Below, piece by piece: positions 16,006 through 24,299 of a stretch of 64,000 nucleotides of DNA. How positions within the stretch are numbered: position 1 is the first letter of the stretch; each line of letters opens with the position of its first letter. The translations under genes were made by a program, and so were the position numbers. Source of the DNA: Novosphingobium guangzhouense (GTDB lineage: Bacteria; Pseudomonadota; Alphaproteobacteria; Sphingomonadales; Sphingomonadaceae); contig NZ_LYMM01000073.1 in the NCBI RefSeq assembly GCF_002896965.1, forward strand, positions 124,001 to 188,000, read 5' to 3'. The notes below the pieces were generated by a model, which did not search any database, was not told the DNA's origin, and saw only the letters and a program-made list of their open reading frames with translations.

Positions 16006-16560
16006 GTGGCATTCACCGGACGAATTCTGCACATCGTAGCGTTGATGAAAATCGAGTTGCCGGACCGCGACGTGCGCATGTGCGACGGCGGGTTCCTGTA
16101 CTGGGGTGACGATCTCTACGAGTGCTTCGACGAAATCTTCGGCACCATCGGTCAGGCCGAGACATTCGAGGAGAAGACCGGCGATGAGGCCCCCGGCGGC
16201 AAGCTGACGTTCCTGCCGCCATCGGCATCGGCAGGAGCAGCGCTGGCGAACCCGGCGTATCAGGGTTCGCGCCTGCGTTTCTGGCTGGGCGAGTACGACC
16301 CGATGACGGGGCGGGTGACCGGCACCCCCGATCTGACGGCCGACCTTTCGATCGACACCGTGACGGTAAAGGCATCCAAGGGTTCGCGCGCGGTCGATAT
16401 CGAGTTTGAAAGCGCCGCCAAGCGGCTGTTCATGGTGCTTCGCGGCAATGCGCTGAGCGACCGTTTCCATCAATCCTGCTACCCCGGAGAACTTGGCATG
16501 TCGAACGCCACGGGTATGCCCCGTTCGACCGCTTGGGGCGCGGCGACGCCAAATTCATGA
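16006..16560 (+). CDS. tail tip hub-like protein
   Basis: A 184-residue protein beginning with GTG at 16006, one base after the previous stop; the upstream in-frame starts lie inside the preceding gene. It has a beta-strand-rich N-terminus with CDGGFLYWGDDLYECFDE, a central Gly/Pro-rich block and the strand LRFWLGEYDPMTGRV, ending with the pattern RLFMVLRGNALSDRFHQSC common to hub proteins. By position it corresponds to the DUF2163/hub component that joins the distal ring to the tip. It overlaps the next gene by 4 bp (ATGA). Confidence 0.65.
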   Translation: MAFTGRILHIVALMKIELPDRDVRMCDGGFLYWGDDLYECFDEIFGTIGQAETFEEKTGDEAPGGKLTFLPPSASAGAALANPAYQGSRLRFWLGEYDPMTGRVTGTPDLTADLSIDTVTVKASKGSRAVDIEFESAAKRLFMVLRGNALSDRFHQSCYPGELGMSNATGMPRSTAWGAATPNS

Positions 16561-16955
16561 TCGACCTTGAAGCGCGCCGCGTGGCGCTGGAAACGACGCT
16601 TGCGAAGTATCGCGGGCGTACGCTGGATTACGTCACCGCCGACTGCGCGCGCATGATCCGTTTTCATCTTCTGCAAATGGGGCACAAGCCACCGGCGCTG
16701 CCGCGCTACCGATCCGCGATCGGTGCGCGCCGAGCGATGATCCAGACCGGCGGCATCAGCGCCGTACTGGATACCTTCCTGCCGAGAATCCCCTACGCCC
16801 GCATGCTGCCGGGCGACATCGCCATACTGGACGGGACCGATAGTCTTGAGTGCGGAATGATCTGCGTCGGCCACAAGCTCATTGGCTGGGCCGAAGGGAG
16901 TGACGAAATGATAAATTTCGTGCCGTTCGACATCAAGGCGGCGTGGAGGGCCTGA
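16557..16955 (+). CDS. NlpC/P60-like cysteine peptidase of the tail tip (DUF6950-type)
   Basis: A 132-residue protein with a Cys-His peptidase look: the candidate nucleophile Cys lies in TADCARMIRFHLLQMGHKPP at about residue 31, and candidate His positions follow in the C-terminal half (MICVGHKLIGWAEG). Small proteins of this kind sit just before the J-like tip protein and are thought to cut cell-wall peptides during DNA entry. Start is the ATG at 16557, overlapping the previous stop; the stop overlaps the next start in TGATG. Confidence 0.75.
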   Translation: MIDLEARRVALETTLAKYRGRTLDYVTADCARMIRFHLLQMGHKPPALPRYRSAIGARRAMIQTGGISAVLDTFLPRIPYARMLPGDIAILDGTDSLECGMICVGHKLIGWAEGSDEMINFVPFDIKAAWRA

Positions 16956-18583
16956 TGTCGAAAGCCCTTCGCACTGTCGGCATGATCGCGGGTGTGGTTG
17001 CTTTGACGTTCGCCCTGCCGGGCGTGGGCACCGCTGTGGGCGTTTCCGCCTCCACGGCATCCACCGTCACGGCCGTGGCGACGGCAGTTTCTGCAGCCGC
17101 ATCTGTCGGATCGCAGCTGCTGGTCAAGAAGCCGGGAATGCAGGGCAGCGTGAACCAGGTGTCTATCGGGGCGAACCAGCCAATCCCCTACGGCATGGGC
17201 CGATGCTTCTACGCCGGGAGCCAGCTGCACGACGTGGGATATGGCGGCAAGGTCGGCAAGACGCGCAACCCGTATCTGTCGAAAGCCTTTGTGTGGAGCG
17301 GCGGCGGACCGATCGACGGGATCGAAAGCTTCCAGATGGACTGGCAGACGGTCCCCTTCAGCGGCACTTCGGCGCTGGGGTACTACAACAGCTGGCTCTA
17401 TGCCCATCACCAGCTGGGGCAGCGGCCCGAGCCTGTGGCCCTGACTGGCCCATGGGGCGCGATGCCGGACTGGGGCGCGGCCTATAAACTGTCCGGCATG
17501 GCTGCGAGCATGATCAGCTTCCGGTTCGACCGGAAGAACAAGGTATGGGCCAACGGCATCCCGGCATTCGGCATCATTGGCCGCTTCGCCCGGGTATACG
17601 ATCCGCGCAGCGACAGCACGTATCCAGGCGGGGAAGGTACGCACCGGTTTGACGATGAGGACACGTTCACCTTCGACCGCAATGTTGCGCTGAACGCCAT
17701 CACTTACGCGCGCGGACGCTTCGCGATCGATCCGGCCACGGGCGCACAGACGATGCGCGTGAACGGCTGCGGCTTTCCGTTCGATGACTTCGACTGGCCG
17801 CAGTGGGTGGCATTTGCCAATACCTGCGAAGCGAATGGATGGAACTGCGACGGCCATGTGTACGATGGCCCCGGCATCAGCACCTGGGACAACCTGAAGC
17901 GGATCTGCGCCGCAGGCGCGGCAGTACCGGTGATTTCCGGCGGATTGCTGTCGGTGCGGTTCCAGTCGCCCAAGGTGGCGCTGGACACGATCACGGTCGA
18001 GGACTTCGCGGATGGTGAGCGCGTGGCGCCCGGCACCCGGACCTACAAGGACCGCATCAACACGATCGTGCCGAAGTATCGATCCGAGGCCAACAAATGG
18101 GAATACGTCCAGTCTAAAGCCATCCGAATCCAGTCCTATGTAGACATCGACGCGGGCGAGGAGAAGGAAGAGGAGCTGCTGTGCGAGCTGGTGACCGACA
18201 AGGACCAGGCCGCGCAGCTGGGCGGATACGAGTTGTTCGCCCGACGCGAACTGACCGGCGTGTCCTACCCGCTCAAGCCGCGGCTCTGGTATGCCCGGCT
18301 TGGCGAGGCCTACCACCTGACGGACCCCGAAACCGGCCTTGATCATCTGTTGGTGGTTGCCGCGATCAGCAAGGATATCGCCACCGCCACCGTCACGCTG
18401 ACTTTCGAGAGCGAGACGACCGCCAAGCATGCGCTGGCGCTGGCCATGACCGGCACCGCGCCGCCTCCGCCGACGCTGATCCCGCCCGGAGAGGCCGATG
18501 GCGATGCATGGGCGGGCGGCGAAACCTTCGACAGCAGCGTCGTCACCTTCGACACCACCACCTTCACCTTCGACGAGGCGTAA
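16955..18583 (+). CDS. tail tip attachment (J-like) protein
   Basis: A 542-residue protein starting at the ATG overlapping the peptidase stop. Residues 5-55 are an Ala/Val/Gly-rich hydrophobic segment, as in many tip proteins. The PIPYGMGRCFYAGS region near 75 and the long beta-rich middle with FDDFDWPQWVAFANTCEANGW resemble the phage-tail J/GTA tip proteins. The C-terminus has a Pro-rich hinge followed by short repeats of the type FDSSVVTFDTTTFTFDEA, a form often used to dock a fibre. It likely forms the tail tip and carries the fibre proteins encoded next. Confidence 0.85.
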   Translation: MSKALRTVGMIAGVVALTFALPGVGTAVGVSASTASTVTAVATAVSAAASVGSQLLVKKPGMQGSVNQVSIGANQPIPYGMGRCFYAGSQLHDVGYGGKVGKTRNPYLSKAFVWSGGGPIDGIESFQMDWQTVPFSGTSALGYYNSWLYAHHQLGQRPEPVALTGPWGAMPDWGAAYKLSGMAASMISFRFDRKNKVWANGIPAFGIIGRFARVYDPRSDSTYPGGEGTHRFDDEDTFTFDRNVALNAITYARGRFAIDPATGAQTMRVNGCGFPFDDFDWPQWVAFANTCEANGWNCDGHVYDGPGISTWDNLKRICAAGAAVPVISGGLLSVRFQSPKVALDTITVEDFADGERVAPGTRTYKDRINTIVPKYRSEANKWEYVQSKAIRIQSYVDIDAGEEKEEELLCELVTDKDQAAQLGGYELFARRELTGVSYPLKPRLWYARLGEAYHLTDPETGLDHLLVVAAISKDIATATVTLTFESETTAKHALALAMTGTAPPPPTLIPPGEADGDAWAGGETFDSSVVTFDTTTFTFDEA

Positions 18584-18847
18584 ATGGCCAGACAGGATAT
18601 CGACATCGGTGCCTCGGCAAACGACGGCACCGGCGATGATCTGCGCACGGCGGGCAGCAAGATCAACGCCAACTTCACCGAGCTGTATGGCGCGACGGAA
18701 GATCTGGGCGACGAGATCGCCGGCAAGCAGGCGTCCGCCCCCAACCTGACCGCCATCGCTGCGGCCACGCCGATCGCGGACGGCGATCATACCGTGGGCG
18801 GCATCACCATCACGACCGTAGGCGGCATCATAACCGCCATCGCCTGA
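18584..18847 (+). CDS. small tail fibre adaptor protein
   Basis: An 87-residue protein that starts right after the J-like stop. Its first 35 residues carry the widespread phage tail text IDIGASANDGTGDDLRTAG followed by SKINANFTELYG, usually found at the N-termini of fibre or virion appendage proteins. The rest is Ala/Gly/Thr-rich, ending with GGITITTVGGIITAIA. Because it stands alone here, it is probably a short structural appendage or adaptor between the tip and the fibres. Confidence 0.75.
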   Translation: MARQDIDIGASANDGTGDDLRTAGSKINANFTELYGATEDLGDEIAGKQASAPNLTAIAAATPIADGDHTVGGITITTVGGIITAIA

Positions 18848-18856
18848 GGACGATCC

Positions 18857-19261
18857 ATGCCGATCCAGACGCTCTACGCGGCGCGAAACATCGATTTCGC
18901 GCCGACCCTGAACTTTGACTATCGTGGCGAGGCCCTGCCGCTCGATGGCGCCACGATCTCCATGCAGGTGCGCCTGTACCCCGGCGCGGCAGGCGATCCG
19001 CTAGTGGCCGATGCTGCCATCGAGTTTGAAGATGCGGCTCACCCCCGCGCATCCGAGCCGGAATATGCGGACTGGCGCAGGCTGACCGTTTTCCCCGTGA
19101 TCGAAAAGGCCGCGCTCGCGGCAATGCCGGGTCAGAACCAGCCCGATCCGGGCGATGCGCAGACCTTCGCCCAGGAGATCAAGATCACCTACGCCGACGC
19201 CATGCAGGACAGCCTGCTGAGCGGCGAATTTGTCCTCTATGCCGGAGTTGACGCCACATGA
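18857..19261 (+). CDS. hypothetical tail protein
   Basis: A 134-residue protein whose N-terminus (ARNIDFAPTLNFDYRG) and alternating beta pattern resemble baseplate upper/fibre attachment domains that begin with a strand pair around the axis. No certain family. It overlaps the start of the large fibre-oxidoreductase gene by 4 bp (ATGA), so the two are probably co-translated and may assemble together. Confidence 0.7.
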   Translation: MPIQTLYAARNIDFAPTLNFDYRGEALPLDGATISMQVRLYPGAAGDPLVADAAIEFEDAAHPRASEPEYADWRRLTVFPVIEKAALAAMPGQNQPDPGDAQTFAQEIKITYADAMQDSLLSGEFVLYAGVDAT

Positions 19262-21666
19262 GCCGTCTTACGACCCAGATGACCTTCGTTGTCGCGGGCC
19301 TGCGCGGGCCGGGCCTGACCGGCAGCGACCTGGCAACGATCGAGGATGCCAAGCTGGCAACTACGCTGCGCGCCGGCTTCGAAACCCGCGCCGACCTGAT
19401 CACCTTCACCCCGCAGACCAGCGACGGCGATCGCACTGTGGTCAAGGCTGATGACACCGGCACCCATGCAGCAGTAGCGGGCGAAGTGCGCCTTGACGGC
19501 ACTGCGGCTACTGTAGGCGAGATGATCCCGAACGCGGGCGCTTATCTCAATGTCGGCGGCGTGATGCTGCGGGTGGGCAACCTCGACAGTCAGGATTCGC
19601 GCCAGTACGCCTTGGACGCCGACGCTGCTGCTGCCGATATCCGCAGCCGGATGTTCATCGCCAGCGCGGGCGTATGGGTGCCGGGCCAGCCCGATCTGAC
19701 GGTCAGCAGCATCACGGTGTTTGCCGATCAGCGCATCGAGACGATGACCGACAACCGGAACATCCAGTACACCTATCGCAACGCCTCGCTGGCGCGGGTG
19801 CTGACCGACAAGGATAACACCTATCCTGACGGCATCTGGGTTCCCGGCCTGCCGGAGAACGCGGTTGTGACCACGCTGATGGCCGATCAACGCCCGGCGT
19901 CGATTTCCGGCCAGAGCGGCAGGGCTTACGGCGTCGATCGCAACGGCCGGTGGCAGTCGATTTCCGAAGGGCCGCTGGATTTCGATGTCGTGATCTACGG
20001 CTCGTGTCTCGCGGGCCTGACCTCGCTCATTCGTGCCTCGCTTCGCGGTAAGCGCGTCTGCGTTCTTGAGCCCTATCGCATCTTTGGCGGCATGACCGCC
20101 AACGGCCTGTGCGGCGTCGACAAGCCGTCAGGCGGCGTCACTCCCGAAACCGTAGTGGGCGGCGTCACCAGCAGCCTCTACTTCGCCCGCATCGGCGAGA
20201 TCGACGGCTTCGAGAACCGCCACCGCCCTCAGGCCAAGACGGCATCGCGCGTGACGCAGGAGCTGCTCGACCGATATGCGGCAATGTCGGTGACGAACAT
20301 CCAGCTTGAAGGCCCGATGTGCTTCATGGCGAGCACGCGCGCCGATGGCTGGCGAAACATCGTCGGCGTGTTCACCGCCGTCGGTTATATCACCGGCCGC
20401 TCTTTCATCGACGCCAGCTATGAGATGGACCTTGCCGCTGCGGTGATGGGAAGGAACGGCTACCGCTACGGCCGTGAATCCTTCGCCGAGACGGGTGAGC
20501 CCAATGCTGGCGTGCAGCCGCAGGGCATCCCCGCCAACTACGGTCCCGACCAGGGTGGGGGCGTCGGCTTCCAGCAGTACACCGGCACCATCGGCGTTCC
20601 TACGCTCGATGAAGTGCAGGCGCTGCCGCTTCCGATCATCGTGCCCGATCCGCTGCAGACGACCGGCCAGGGCGACAAGCTCGTGCAGGCCTACAACTTC
20701 CGCCTCTCGCTCACCCGCGATCCGGCAAACTACATGCCGCTGATCAAGCCTTACGGTTACGATATCCGGTTCTGGGCGACACTGGCGCAGAAGCTGGCGA
20801 ATGACCGGCAGGGCCGTCCCAGCACGCACCAGAGCTGGAAGATTTGCAGGGGCGGCGGCTCCTACGGATACCAGGAGTTCACGGCGGGCAAGAAGGTCAA
20901 CTGGAACGCAATGGACGCGCTCAATTTCAGCGCCGACTATTCCGAAGCCAGTTGGAAGCGCCGTCGCGAGATCGTCGAACAGCACGTGCTTTATCAGCAG
21001 AGTGCGATGTGGGGGATCGCGAACGACCCGGAGGCCCTGAACTACGGCCTCGGCTACATGCAGGCCGACTGGAACGACACCACCACTCCCGACAATACCG
21101 GGGCGATGGGACCGCTCGGCCTTCCCGCAGACGAATTCCAGTATTCGCAGTTCGGCGCGGGCTGGCCGGAATGGTGCTACGTTCGCGAGACACGCCGCAT
21201 GATCGGCAAGGTCACCGTCACGTACTTCGACCAGCTTGACGCAAACCTTGGCGGCACGCCCACCAAGGCGACCAGCATCGGCAAATGGGCCTACACCTGG
21301 GACGTTCACGCGATTCAGCTGACCCGCAAGCTGAATGTCGGCGCCGGGGTGCTCTACACCGATCGTCTGCGCGAGGAAGGTACGCCTGCCAACGTCACCG
21401 ACCACACGGCGGCCTATGAAATCCCGGTCGAGATGATCTTGCCGCACGAGCAGTTCAAGATCGCCAACCTGGTCGTCCCGGTCTGCGCCTCGATGACGCA
21501 CGGCGCATGGGCGCCCGGCCGCCTCGAAATGGCCTACGGCGTGTGCGGTGAAGCCGCTGGCGAGATCGCTGCATGGCTCGTCGATAACCCCGGCCGCCGT
21601 GCCGAGGACATGCCCATCGCCCTCCTGCAACAGCGCCTCGTCGCGCTCGGCTCCATTATTCACTGA
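19258..21666 (+). CDS. tail fibre protein fused to an FAD-dependent oxidoreductase domain
   Basis: An 802-residue protein in the fibre module. Residues 1-120 look like a structural tail adaptor. Residues 139-215 carry two copies, 54 residues apart, of a WVPG...ADQR unit. From residue 241 to the end it matches the FAD_oxidored family: Rossmann start DFDVVIYGSCLAGL (glycines 248 and 253; the usual second Gly is lost), acidic EP at 271-272, GGMTANGL from 277, FIDASYEMDLAAA from 383, QAYNFRL from 477, DPANYMPLIKP, YVRETRRMIG at 641-650, LVVPVCAS at 738-745 and RLEMAYGVCGEAAG at 755-768. FAD-dependent oxidation of a cell-surface sugar is a plausible but unproven role. Tail assignment rests on its N-terminus and on tightly coupled neighbours on both sides. 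Confidence 0.85.
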   Translation: MSRLTTQMTFVVAGLRGPGLTGSDLATIEDAKLATTLRAGFETRADLITFTPQTSDGDRTVVKADDTGTHAAVAGEVRLDGTAATVGEMIPNAGAYLNVGGVMLRVGNLDSQDSRQYALDADAAAADIRSRMFIASAGVWVPGQPDLTVSSITVFADQRIETMTDNRNIQYTYRNASLARVLTDKDNTYPDGIWVPGLPENAVVTTLMADQRPASISGQSGRAYGVDRNGRWQSISEGPLDFDVVIYGSCLAGLTSLIRASLRGKRVCVLEPYRIFGGMTANGLCGVDKPSGGVTPETVVGGVTSSLYFARIGEIDGFENRHRPQAKTASRVTQELLDRYAAMSVTNIQLEGPMCFMASTRADGWRNIVGVFTAVGYITGRSFIDASYEMDLAAAVMGRNGYRYGRESFAETGEPNAGVQPQGIPANYGPDQGGGVGFQQYTGTIGVPTLDEVQALPLPIIVPDPLQTTGQGDKLVQAYNFRLSLTRDPANYMPLIKPYGYDIRFWATLAQKLANDRQGRPSTHQSWKICRGGGSYGYQEFTAGKKVNWNAMDALNFSADYSEASWKRRREIVEQHVLYQQSAMWGIANDPEALNYGLGYMQADWNDTTTPDNTGAMGPLGLPADEFQYSQFGAGWPEWCYVRETRRMIGKVTVTYFDQLDANLGGTPTKATSIGKWAYTWDVHAIQLTRKLNVGAGVLYTDRLREEGTPANVTDHTAAYEIPVEMILPHEQFKIANLVVPVCASMTHGAWAPGRLEMAYGVCGEAAGEIAAWLVDNPGRRAEDMPIALLQQRLVALGSIIH

Positions 21667-21680
21667 AAGGAAGCGTTCTC

Positions 21681-22868
21681 ATGGCCGCTGCTACCGTCTT
21701 CTTCAACGCCTCCGAATCCAGCAACGAAAAGGTGCCGCGCGCCGTCATCGATCCGGTCGAGGTCGCCCTGCTCAAGAGCGGCATCATCTCGGGCTGGTGG
21801 CCGGGAAGCCGCGGCGCAATGGAAGGTGTCGCCGATGGCTCGGTGCTGCCGTTCATGTGGAAATCGAGCCTCGACCTTCAGGCTTTCGCACCTGCCGCGG
21901 GCAAGAAGGCCCCGGCCATGCTCCACGATGACGCCCTCGATCGCGAGTTCCTGCGGTTCGGCTACGGCACCAACCATGCCGGGGAGACGCTGGAGCGCGT
22001 GACGAACACGCTTGCCAGCGTCACCACGCGTGCCACCGGCTCAGGCTATGCCGCCGGTGACACGGTGACGCTGCAGAACGGTGTGGTGCTGACCTACACC
22101 GGATCGACTGGAGCATTTTCCGGTGTATCGGGTCAGGGCAACTTCACGATCACGAATCCCGGCGCCTTCACGTCGCAGCCAACCGGCCTGCTGTCTCAGA
22201 CGGCCACCAGTGGCAGCGGGACCGGTGCGACCCTTGCGGCTGCCTTCGTGGCCGACAATGGCGCGCTGGAACTCAATCCCATCGCGCCGATCATCCCAAA
22301 CGGCAACGCGCCGTTCTCTCTCGCGGTCCCGTTTCGCTGCCCGTTGCCGACTGGCCCGAACGCACAGCCAAACTCGGGCGGCTTCCTGTTTGGCGCGCAG
22401 CTCAATCAGGCGACGATCCGCGATACCGTCGCCAACGCGCGGTACTGGGGCCTGCGCGTCCACGACAGCACCGAGACTTACCTGACCGCCGGCGCCCTCA
22501 GCGCCTACTATGAGGGCGATCCCAAGCGCATCTCCAGCACCGTCGATTACCGCGATGGCCAGTGGCATGTCGCGATGCTCACCATTCCCGTCGAGAACGG
22601 TCAGCCCACGCTCTGGGTAGACGGGCAGCTTGTTGCAACGGCGACTGCCGGTTCGTTCGTCCGGGTCAACGCGACTGTCGGGGCGAAGCGTCTGCGCGTG
22701 GGCGCAGCGGGCCTTCCCGGCAGCGGGCCGACCGGTGGCTTCTGCGGCGACGTGGGTGAGCCCATCGTGGTTCTCGCCGACTTGGCAGCGGCGGCCAATG
22801 CTTCCCTGCGCCAGACCATCATGAACCGGGTGCTGGACATCTGGAAGCCGGGGCTGGTGTCGGCATGA
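21681..22868 (+). CDS. tail fibre protein with LamG/concanavalin-like C-terminal domain
   Basis: A 395-residue protein. The N-terminus is unassigned; residues about 110-195 are a Gly/Thr/Ser-rich beta segment (GSGYAAGDTVTL...) of the kind repeated in virion fibres; the C-terminal 180 residues have the jellyroll pattern of LamG-like binding domains, with SSTVDYRDGQWHVAMLTI, GQPTLWVDGQLVATA and RLRVGAAG. Such domains bind polysaccharide. Its last 14 codons (RVLDIWKPGLVSA) are repeated 331 bp downstream, marking an insertion. The ribosome site is AAAGGAAG. It is probably the receptor-binding fibre paired with the oxidoreductase protein before it. Confidence 0.85.
   Translation: MAAATVFFNASESSNEKVPRAVIDPVEVALLKSGIISGWWPGSRGAMEGVADGSVLPFMWKSSLDLQAFAPAAGKKAPAMLHDDALDREFLRFGYGTNHAGETLERVTNTLASVTTRATGSGYAAGDTVTLQNGVVLTYTGSTGAFSGVSGQGNFTITNPGAFTSQPTGLLSQTATSGSGTGATLAAAFVADNGALELNPIAPIIPNGNAPFSLAVPFRCPLPTGPNAQPNSGGFLFGAQLNQATIRDTVANARYWGLRVHDSTETYLTAGALSAYYEGDPKRISSTVDYRDGQWHVAMLTIPVENGQPTLWVDGQLVATATAGSFVRVNATVGAKRLRVGAAGLPGSGPTGGFCGDVGEPIVVLADLAAAANASLRQTIMNRVLDIWKPGLVSA
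22827..22868 (+). repeat. direct repeat, copy 1 (42 bp, 2 mismatches)
   Basis: The 3' end of the fibre gene, encoding RVLDIWKPGLVSA and its stop, is nearly identical to 23158-23199: 40 of 42 bases match, with differences at the ninth base and at the base before the stop TGA. It borders the small gene 22865-23155. Confidence 0.9.
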
Positions 22869-23155
22869 GTGCGGGAAAGGAGACGTTCGACGTCAAGCGC
22901 CTTATAGCAAATGCCTTAGGTGCCAAGTGGTTTGGCGAGTGTGATCAATCTGAGGTGCTGCCGGATAATCATGTCCGTATGCTCGCCGCCGATGCCGCAC
23001 TCGAAGTGGTCGCGGAACACCTTAGGTCGAAGGGCATGAATGCGATCCGACAAGGGGCCGGAAGCGCCCATGCCGATCGGCGGGGTCTGGTGTACCTCGA
23101 GATTGCGGACGAGTTGCATCCCCAATCCAGTAAAACGCGCTGGCTCAATCCATGA
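22865..23155 (+). CDS. hypothetical protein in a repeat-flanked cassette
   Basis: A 96-residue soluble protein with two Cys-poor helical blocks (VKRLIANALGAKWFG and AADAALEVVAEHLRSKG). It begins with an ATGA overlap with the fibre gene and lies between two nearly identical 42-bp repeats, so it appears to have been inserted, or retained after a duplication, between fibre and endolysin genes. The function is unknown. As a late-expressed cassette it may be an accessory of the fibre or a moron. Confidence 0.65.
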   Translation: MSAGKETFDVKRLIANALGAKWFGECDQSEVLPDNHVRMLAADAALEVVAEHLRSKGMNAIRQGAGSAHADRRGLVYLEIADELHPQSSKTRWLNP

Positions 23156-23157
23156 GA

Positions 23158-23199
23158 CGGGTGCTCGACATCTGGAAGCCGGGGCTGGTGTCGGCCTGA
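23158..23199 (+). repeat. direct repeat, copy 2 (truncated fibre-gene end)
   Basis: Second copy of the fibre gene 3' end. It keeps the short frame that encodes RRVLDIWKPGLVSA plus stop, preceded by an ATG, but is cut off from a fibre gene. The endolysin ribosome binding site AGAGGAGAA follows within 15 bp, so this copy probably marks the original fibre-endolysin junction. Confidence 0.9.
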
Positions 23200-23222
23200 T
23201 ACCCTATAAGAGGAGAACAACC

Positions 23223-23918
23223 ATGACGCACCAATTCGGCGCCGCCGGCGCAGCGCTGATCAAGAAGTGGGAAGGCTGCGAGAAGAAGCGCGCCGATGGC
23301 CGCTTCGACGCATACCCCGATCCCGGCAGCAAGGATGGCAAGCCCTGGACAATTGGATGGGGCTCGACCGGGCCTGACGTGAAGCCCGGCACCATCTGGA
23401 CGCAGGAGCAATGCGATGCGCGCTTCGACGTGGATATTGTCCGGTACGTCAATGAGGTCGCCGCGTTCCTTGGCGCTGCCCCCACGACACAGAACCAGTT
23501 CGATGCGCTGGTGTCGTTCCATTACAACACCGGGGCGATTGCATCTTCGACGCTTGGCCAGATGCACAAGGCTGGCCGCTTCGACGATGCCGCCGATCAG
23601 TTCGCGCGCTGGATCTACAACGACGGCAAGCCAATGAACGGCCTCAAGAGCCGCCGCGCCGACGAAGCGGCACTCTACAAGAGCGCGGCCCCATCGTGTG
23701 TCAAGCAGCCGCTACCAGTCGCAAAGGCCGATGTGCGCGTGGTCAACGCCGGTTCCGGTCTGAACGTGCGCAGCGGCCCATCGACCTCGGCCGCGAAGCT
23801 GGGATCGTTGCCGCGCGGCACGGCTGTAACCGTGCTCGAAGATACCGGCGACTGGGTGCGCATCACCTATCAGGGCAAGACCGCGTGGGTGAACGATCAG
23901 TTCCTCACCGCCGCGTGA
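23223..23918 (+). CDS. endolysin: GH24 lysozyme (muramidase) with SH3 domain
   Basis: A 231-residue endolysin. Residues 1-150 are a T4-type muramidase: the catalytic Glu17 lies in KKWEGCE, followed by RFDAYPDP, KPWTIGWGST, and the NQFDALVSFHYNTGA and MNGLKSRRADEAALY blocks. After a linker, residues about 170-229 form a bacterial SH3 domain (GLNVRSGPST ... DWVRITYQGKTAWV) for cell-wall binding. The ATG at 23223 follows AGAGGAGAAC at ideal spacing; upstream in-frame starts lie in the cassette gene. No signal peptide, so release depends on the holin. Confidence 0.93.
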   Translation: MTHQFGAAGAALIKKWEGCEKKRADGRFDAYPDPGSKDGKPWTIGWGSTGPDVKPGTIWTQEQCDARFDVDIVRYVNEVAAFLGAAPTTQNQFDALVSFHYNTGAIASSTLGQMHKAGRFDDAADQFARWIYNDGKPMNGLKSRRADEAALYKSAAPSCVKQPLPVAKADVRVVNAGSGLNVRSGPSTSAAKLGSLPRGTAVTVLEDTGDWVRITYQGKTAWVNDQFLTAA

Positions 23919-23933
23919 GGAAGTCAGGGGCAA

Positions 23934-24299
23934 ATGGACCTGCACGAAATTGGCGAATGGCTGAAATACGCCTTCCCGGTGATCATTGCGGCAATCGGCG
24001 GCGGCCTGGGCTTCGTCATGCGTGAAAACGACAAGGGCAACCGGATCGTCTTCTGGCGCGTCATGCTCAACATGGCGTCGTCGGGGTTTGTCGGGCTGCT
24101 CGTGTCGCTGCTGTGCGAAGCGATGAAGATGGACCAGCTGTGGACGGGGTTCGCCGCCGGGGTCTTCGGATGGCTGGGCGCCAACGTCTCGATCCGCCTG
24201 CTGGAGCGTGTCGCCTACGAGCGTCTTGGTATCAGTTTGCGGACAAACACCGCCCAGCGCGTGGAGGCCGCCAAGGCGCAAGAGGAGGAACGGCCATGA
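23934..24299 (+). CDS. phage holin (LydA/holin-3 type)
   Basis: A 121-residue membrane protein: short N-terminal amphipathic start, then hydrophobic segments at about 13-30 (AFPVIIAAIGGGLGFVM), 48-68 (ASSGFVGLLVSLLCEAM) and 72-90 (GFAAGVFGWLGANVSI), and a charged C-terminal tail with Glu/Arg. Between the endolysin and Rz-like genes it is the expected holin, making the lesion that lets endolysin reach the peptidoglycan and timing lysis. It overlaps the next gene by 4 bp. Confidence 0.85.
   Translation: MDLHEIGEWLKYAFPVIIAAIGGGLGFVMRENDKGNRIVFWRVMLNMASSGFVGLLVSLLCEAMKMDQLWTGFAAGVFGWLGANVSIRLLERVAYERLGISLRTNTAQRVEAAKAQEEERP

Noticed and set aside
16793..18790. 665-codon minus-strand frame across the tail tip gene
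   Set aside because: Antisense of a well-supported J-like protein with coupled neighbours; composition is typical of shadow frames in GC-rich DNA.
20128..21663. 511-codon minus-strand frame opposite the oxidoreductase
   Set aside because: The plus strand has a full series of FAD_oxidored blocks; the reverse frame has no recognisable domain.
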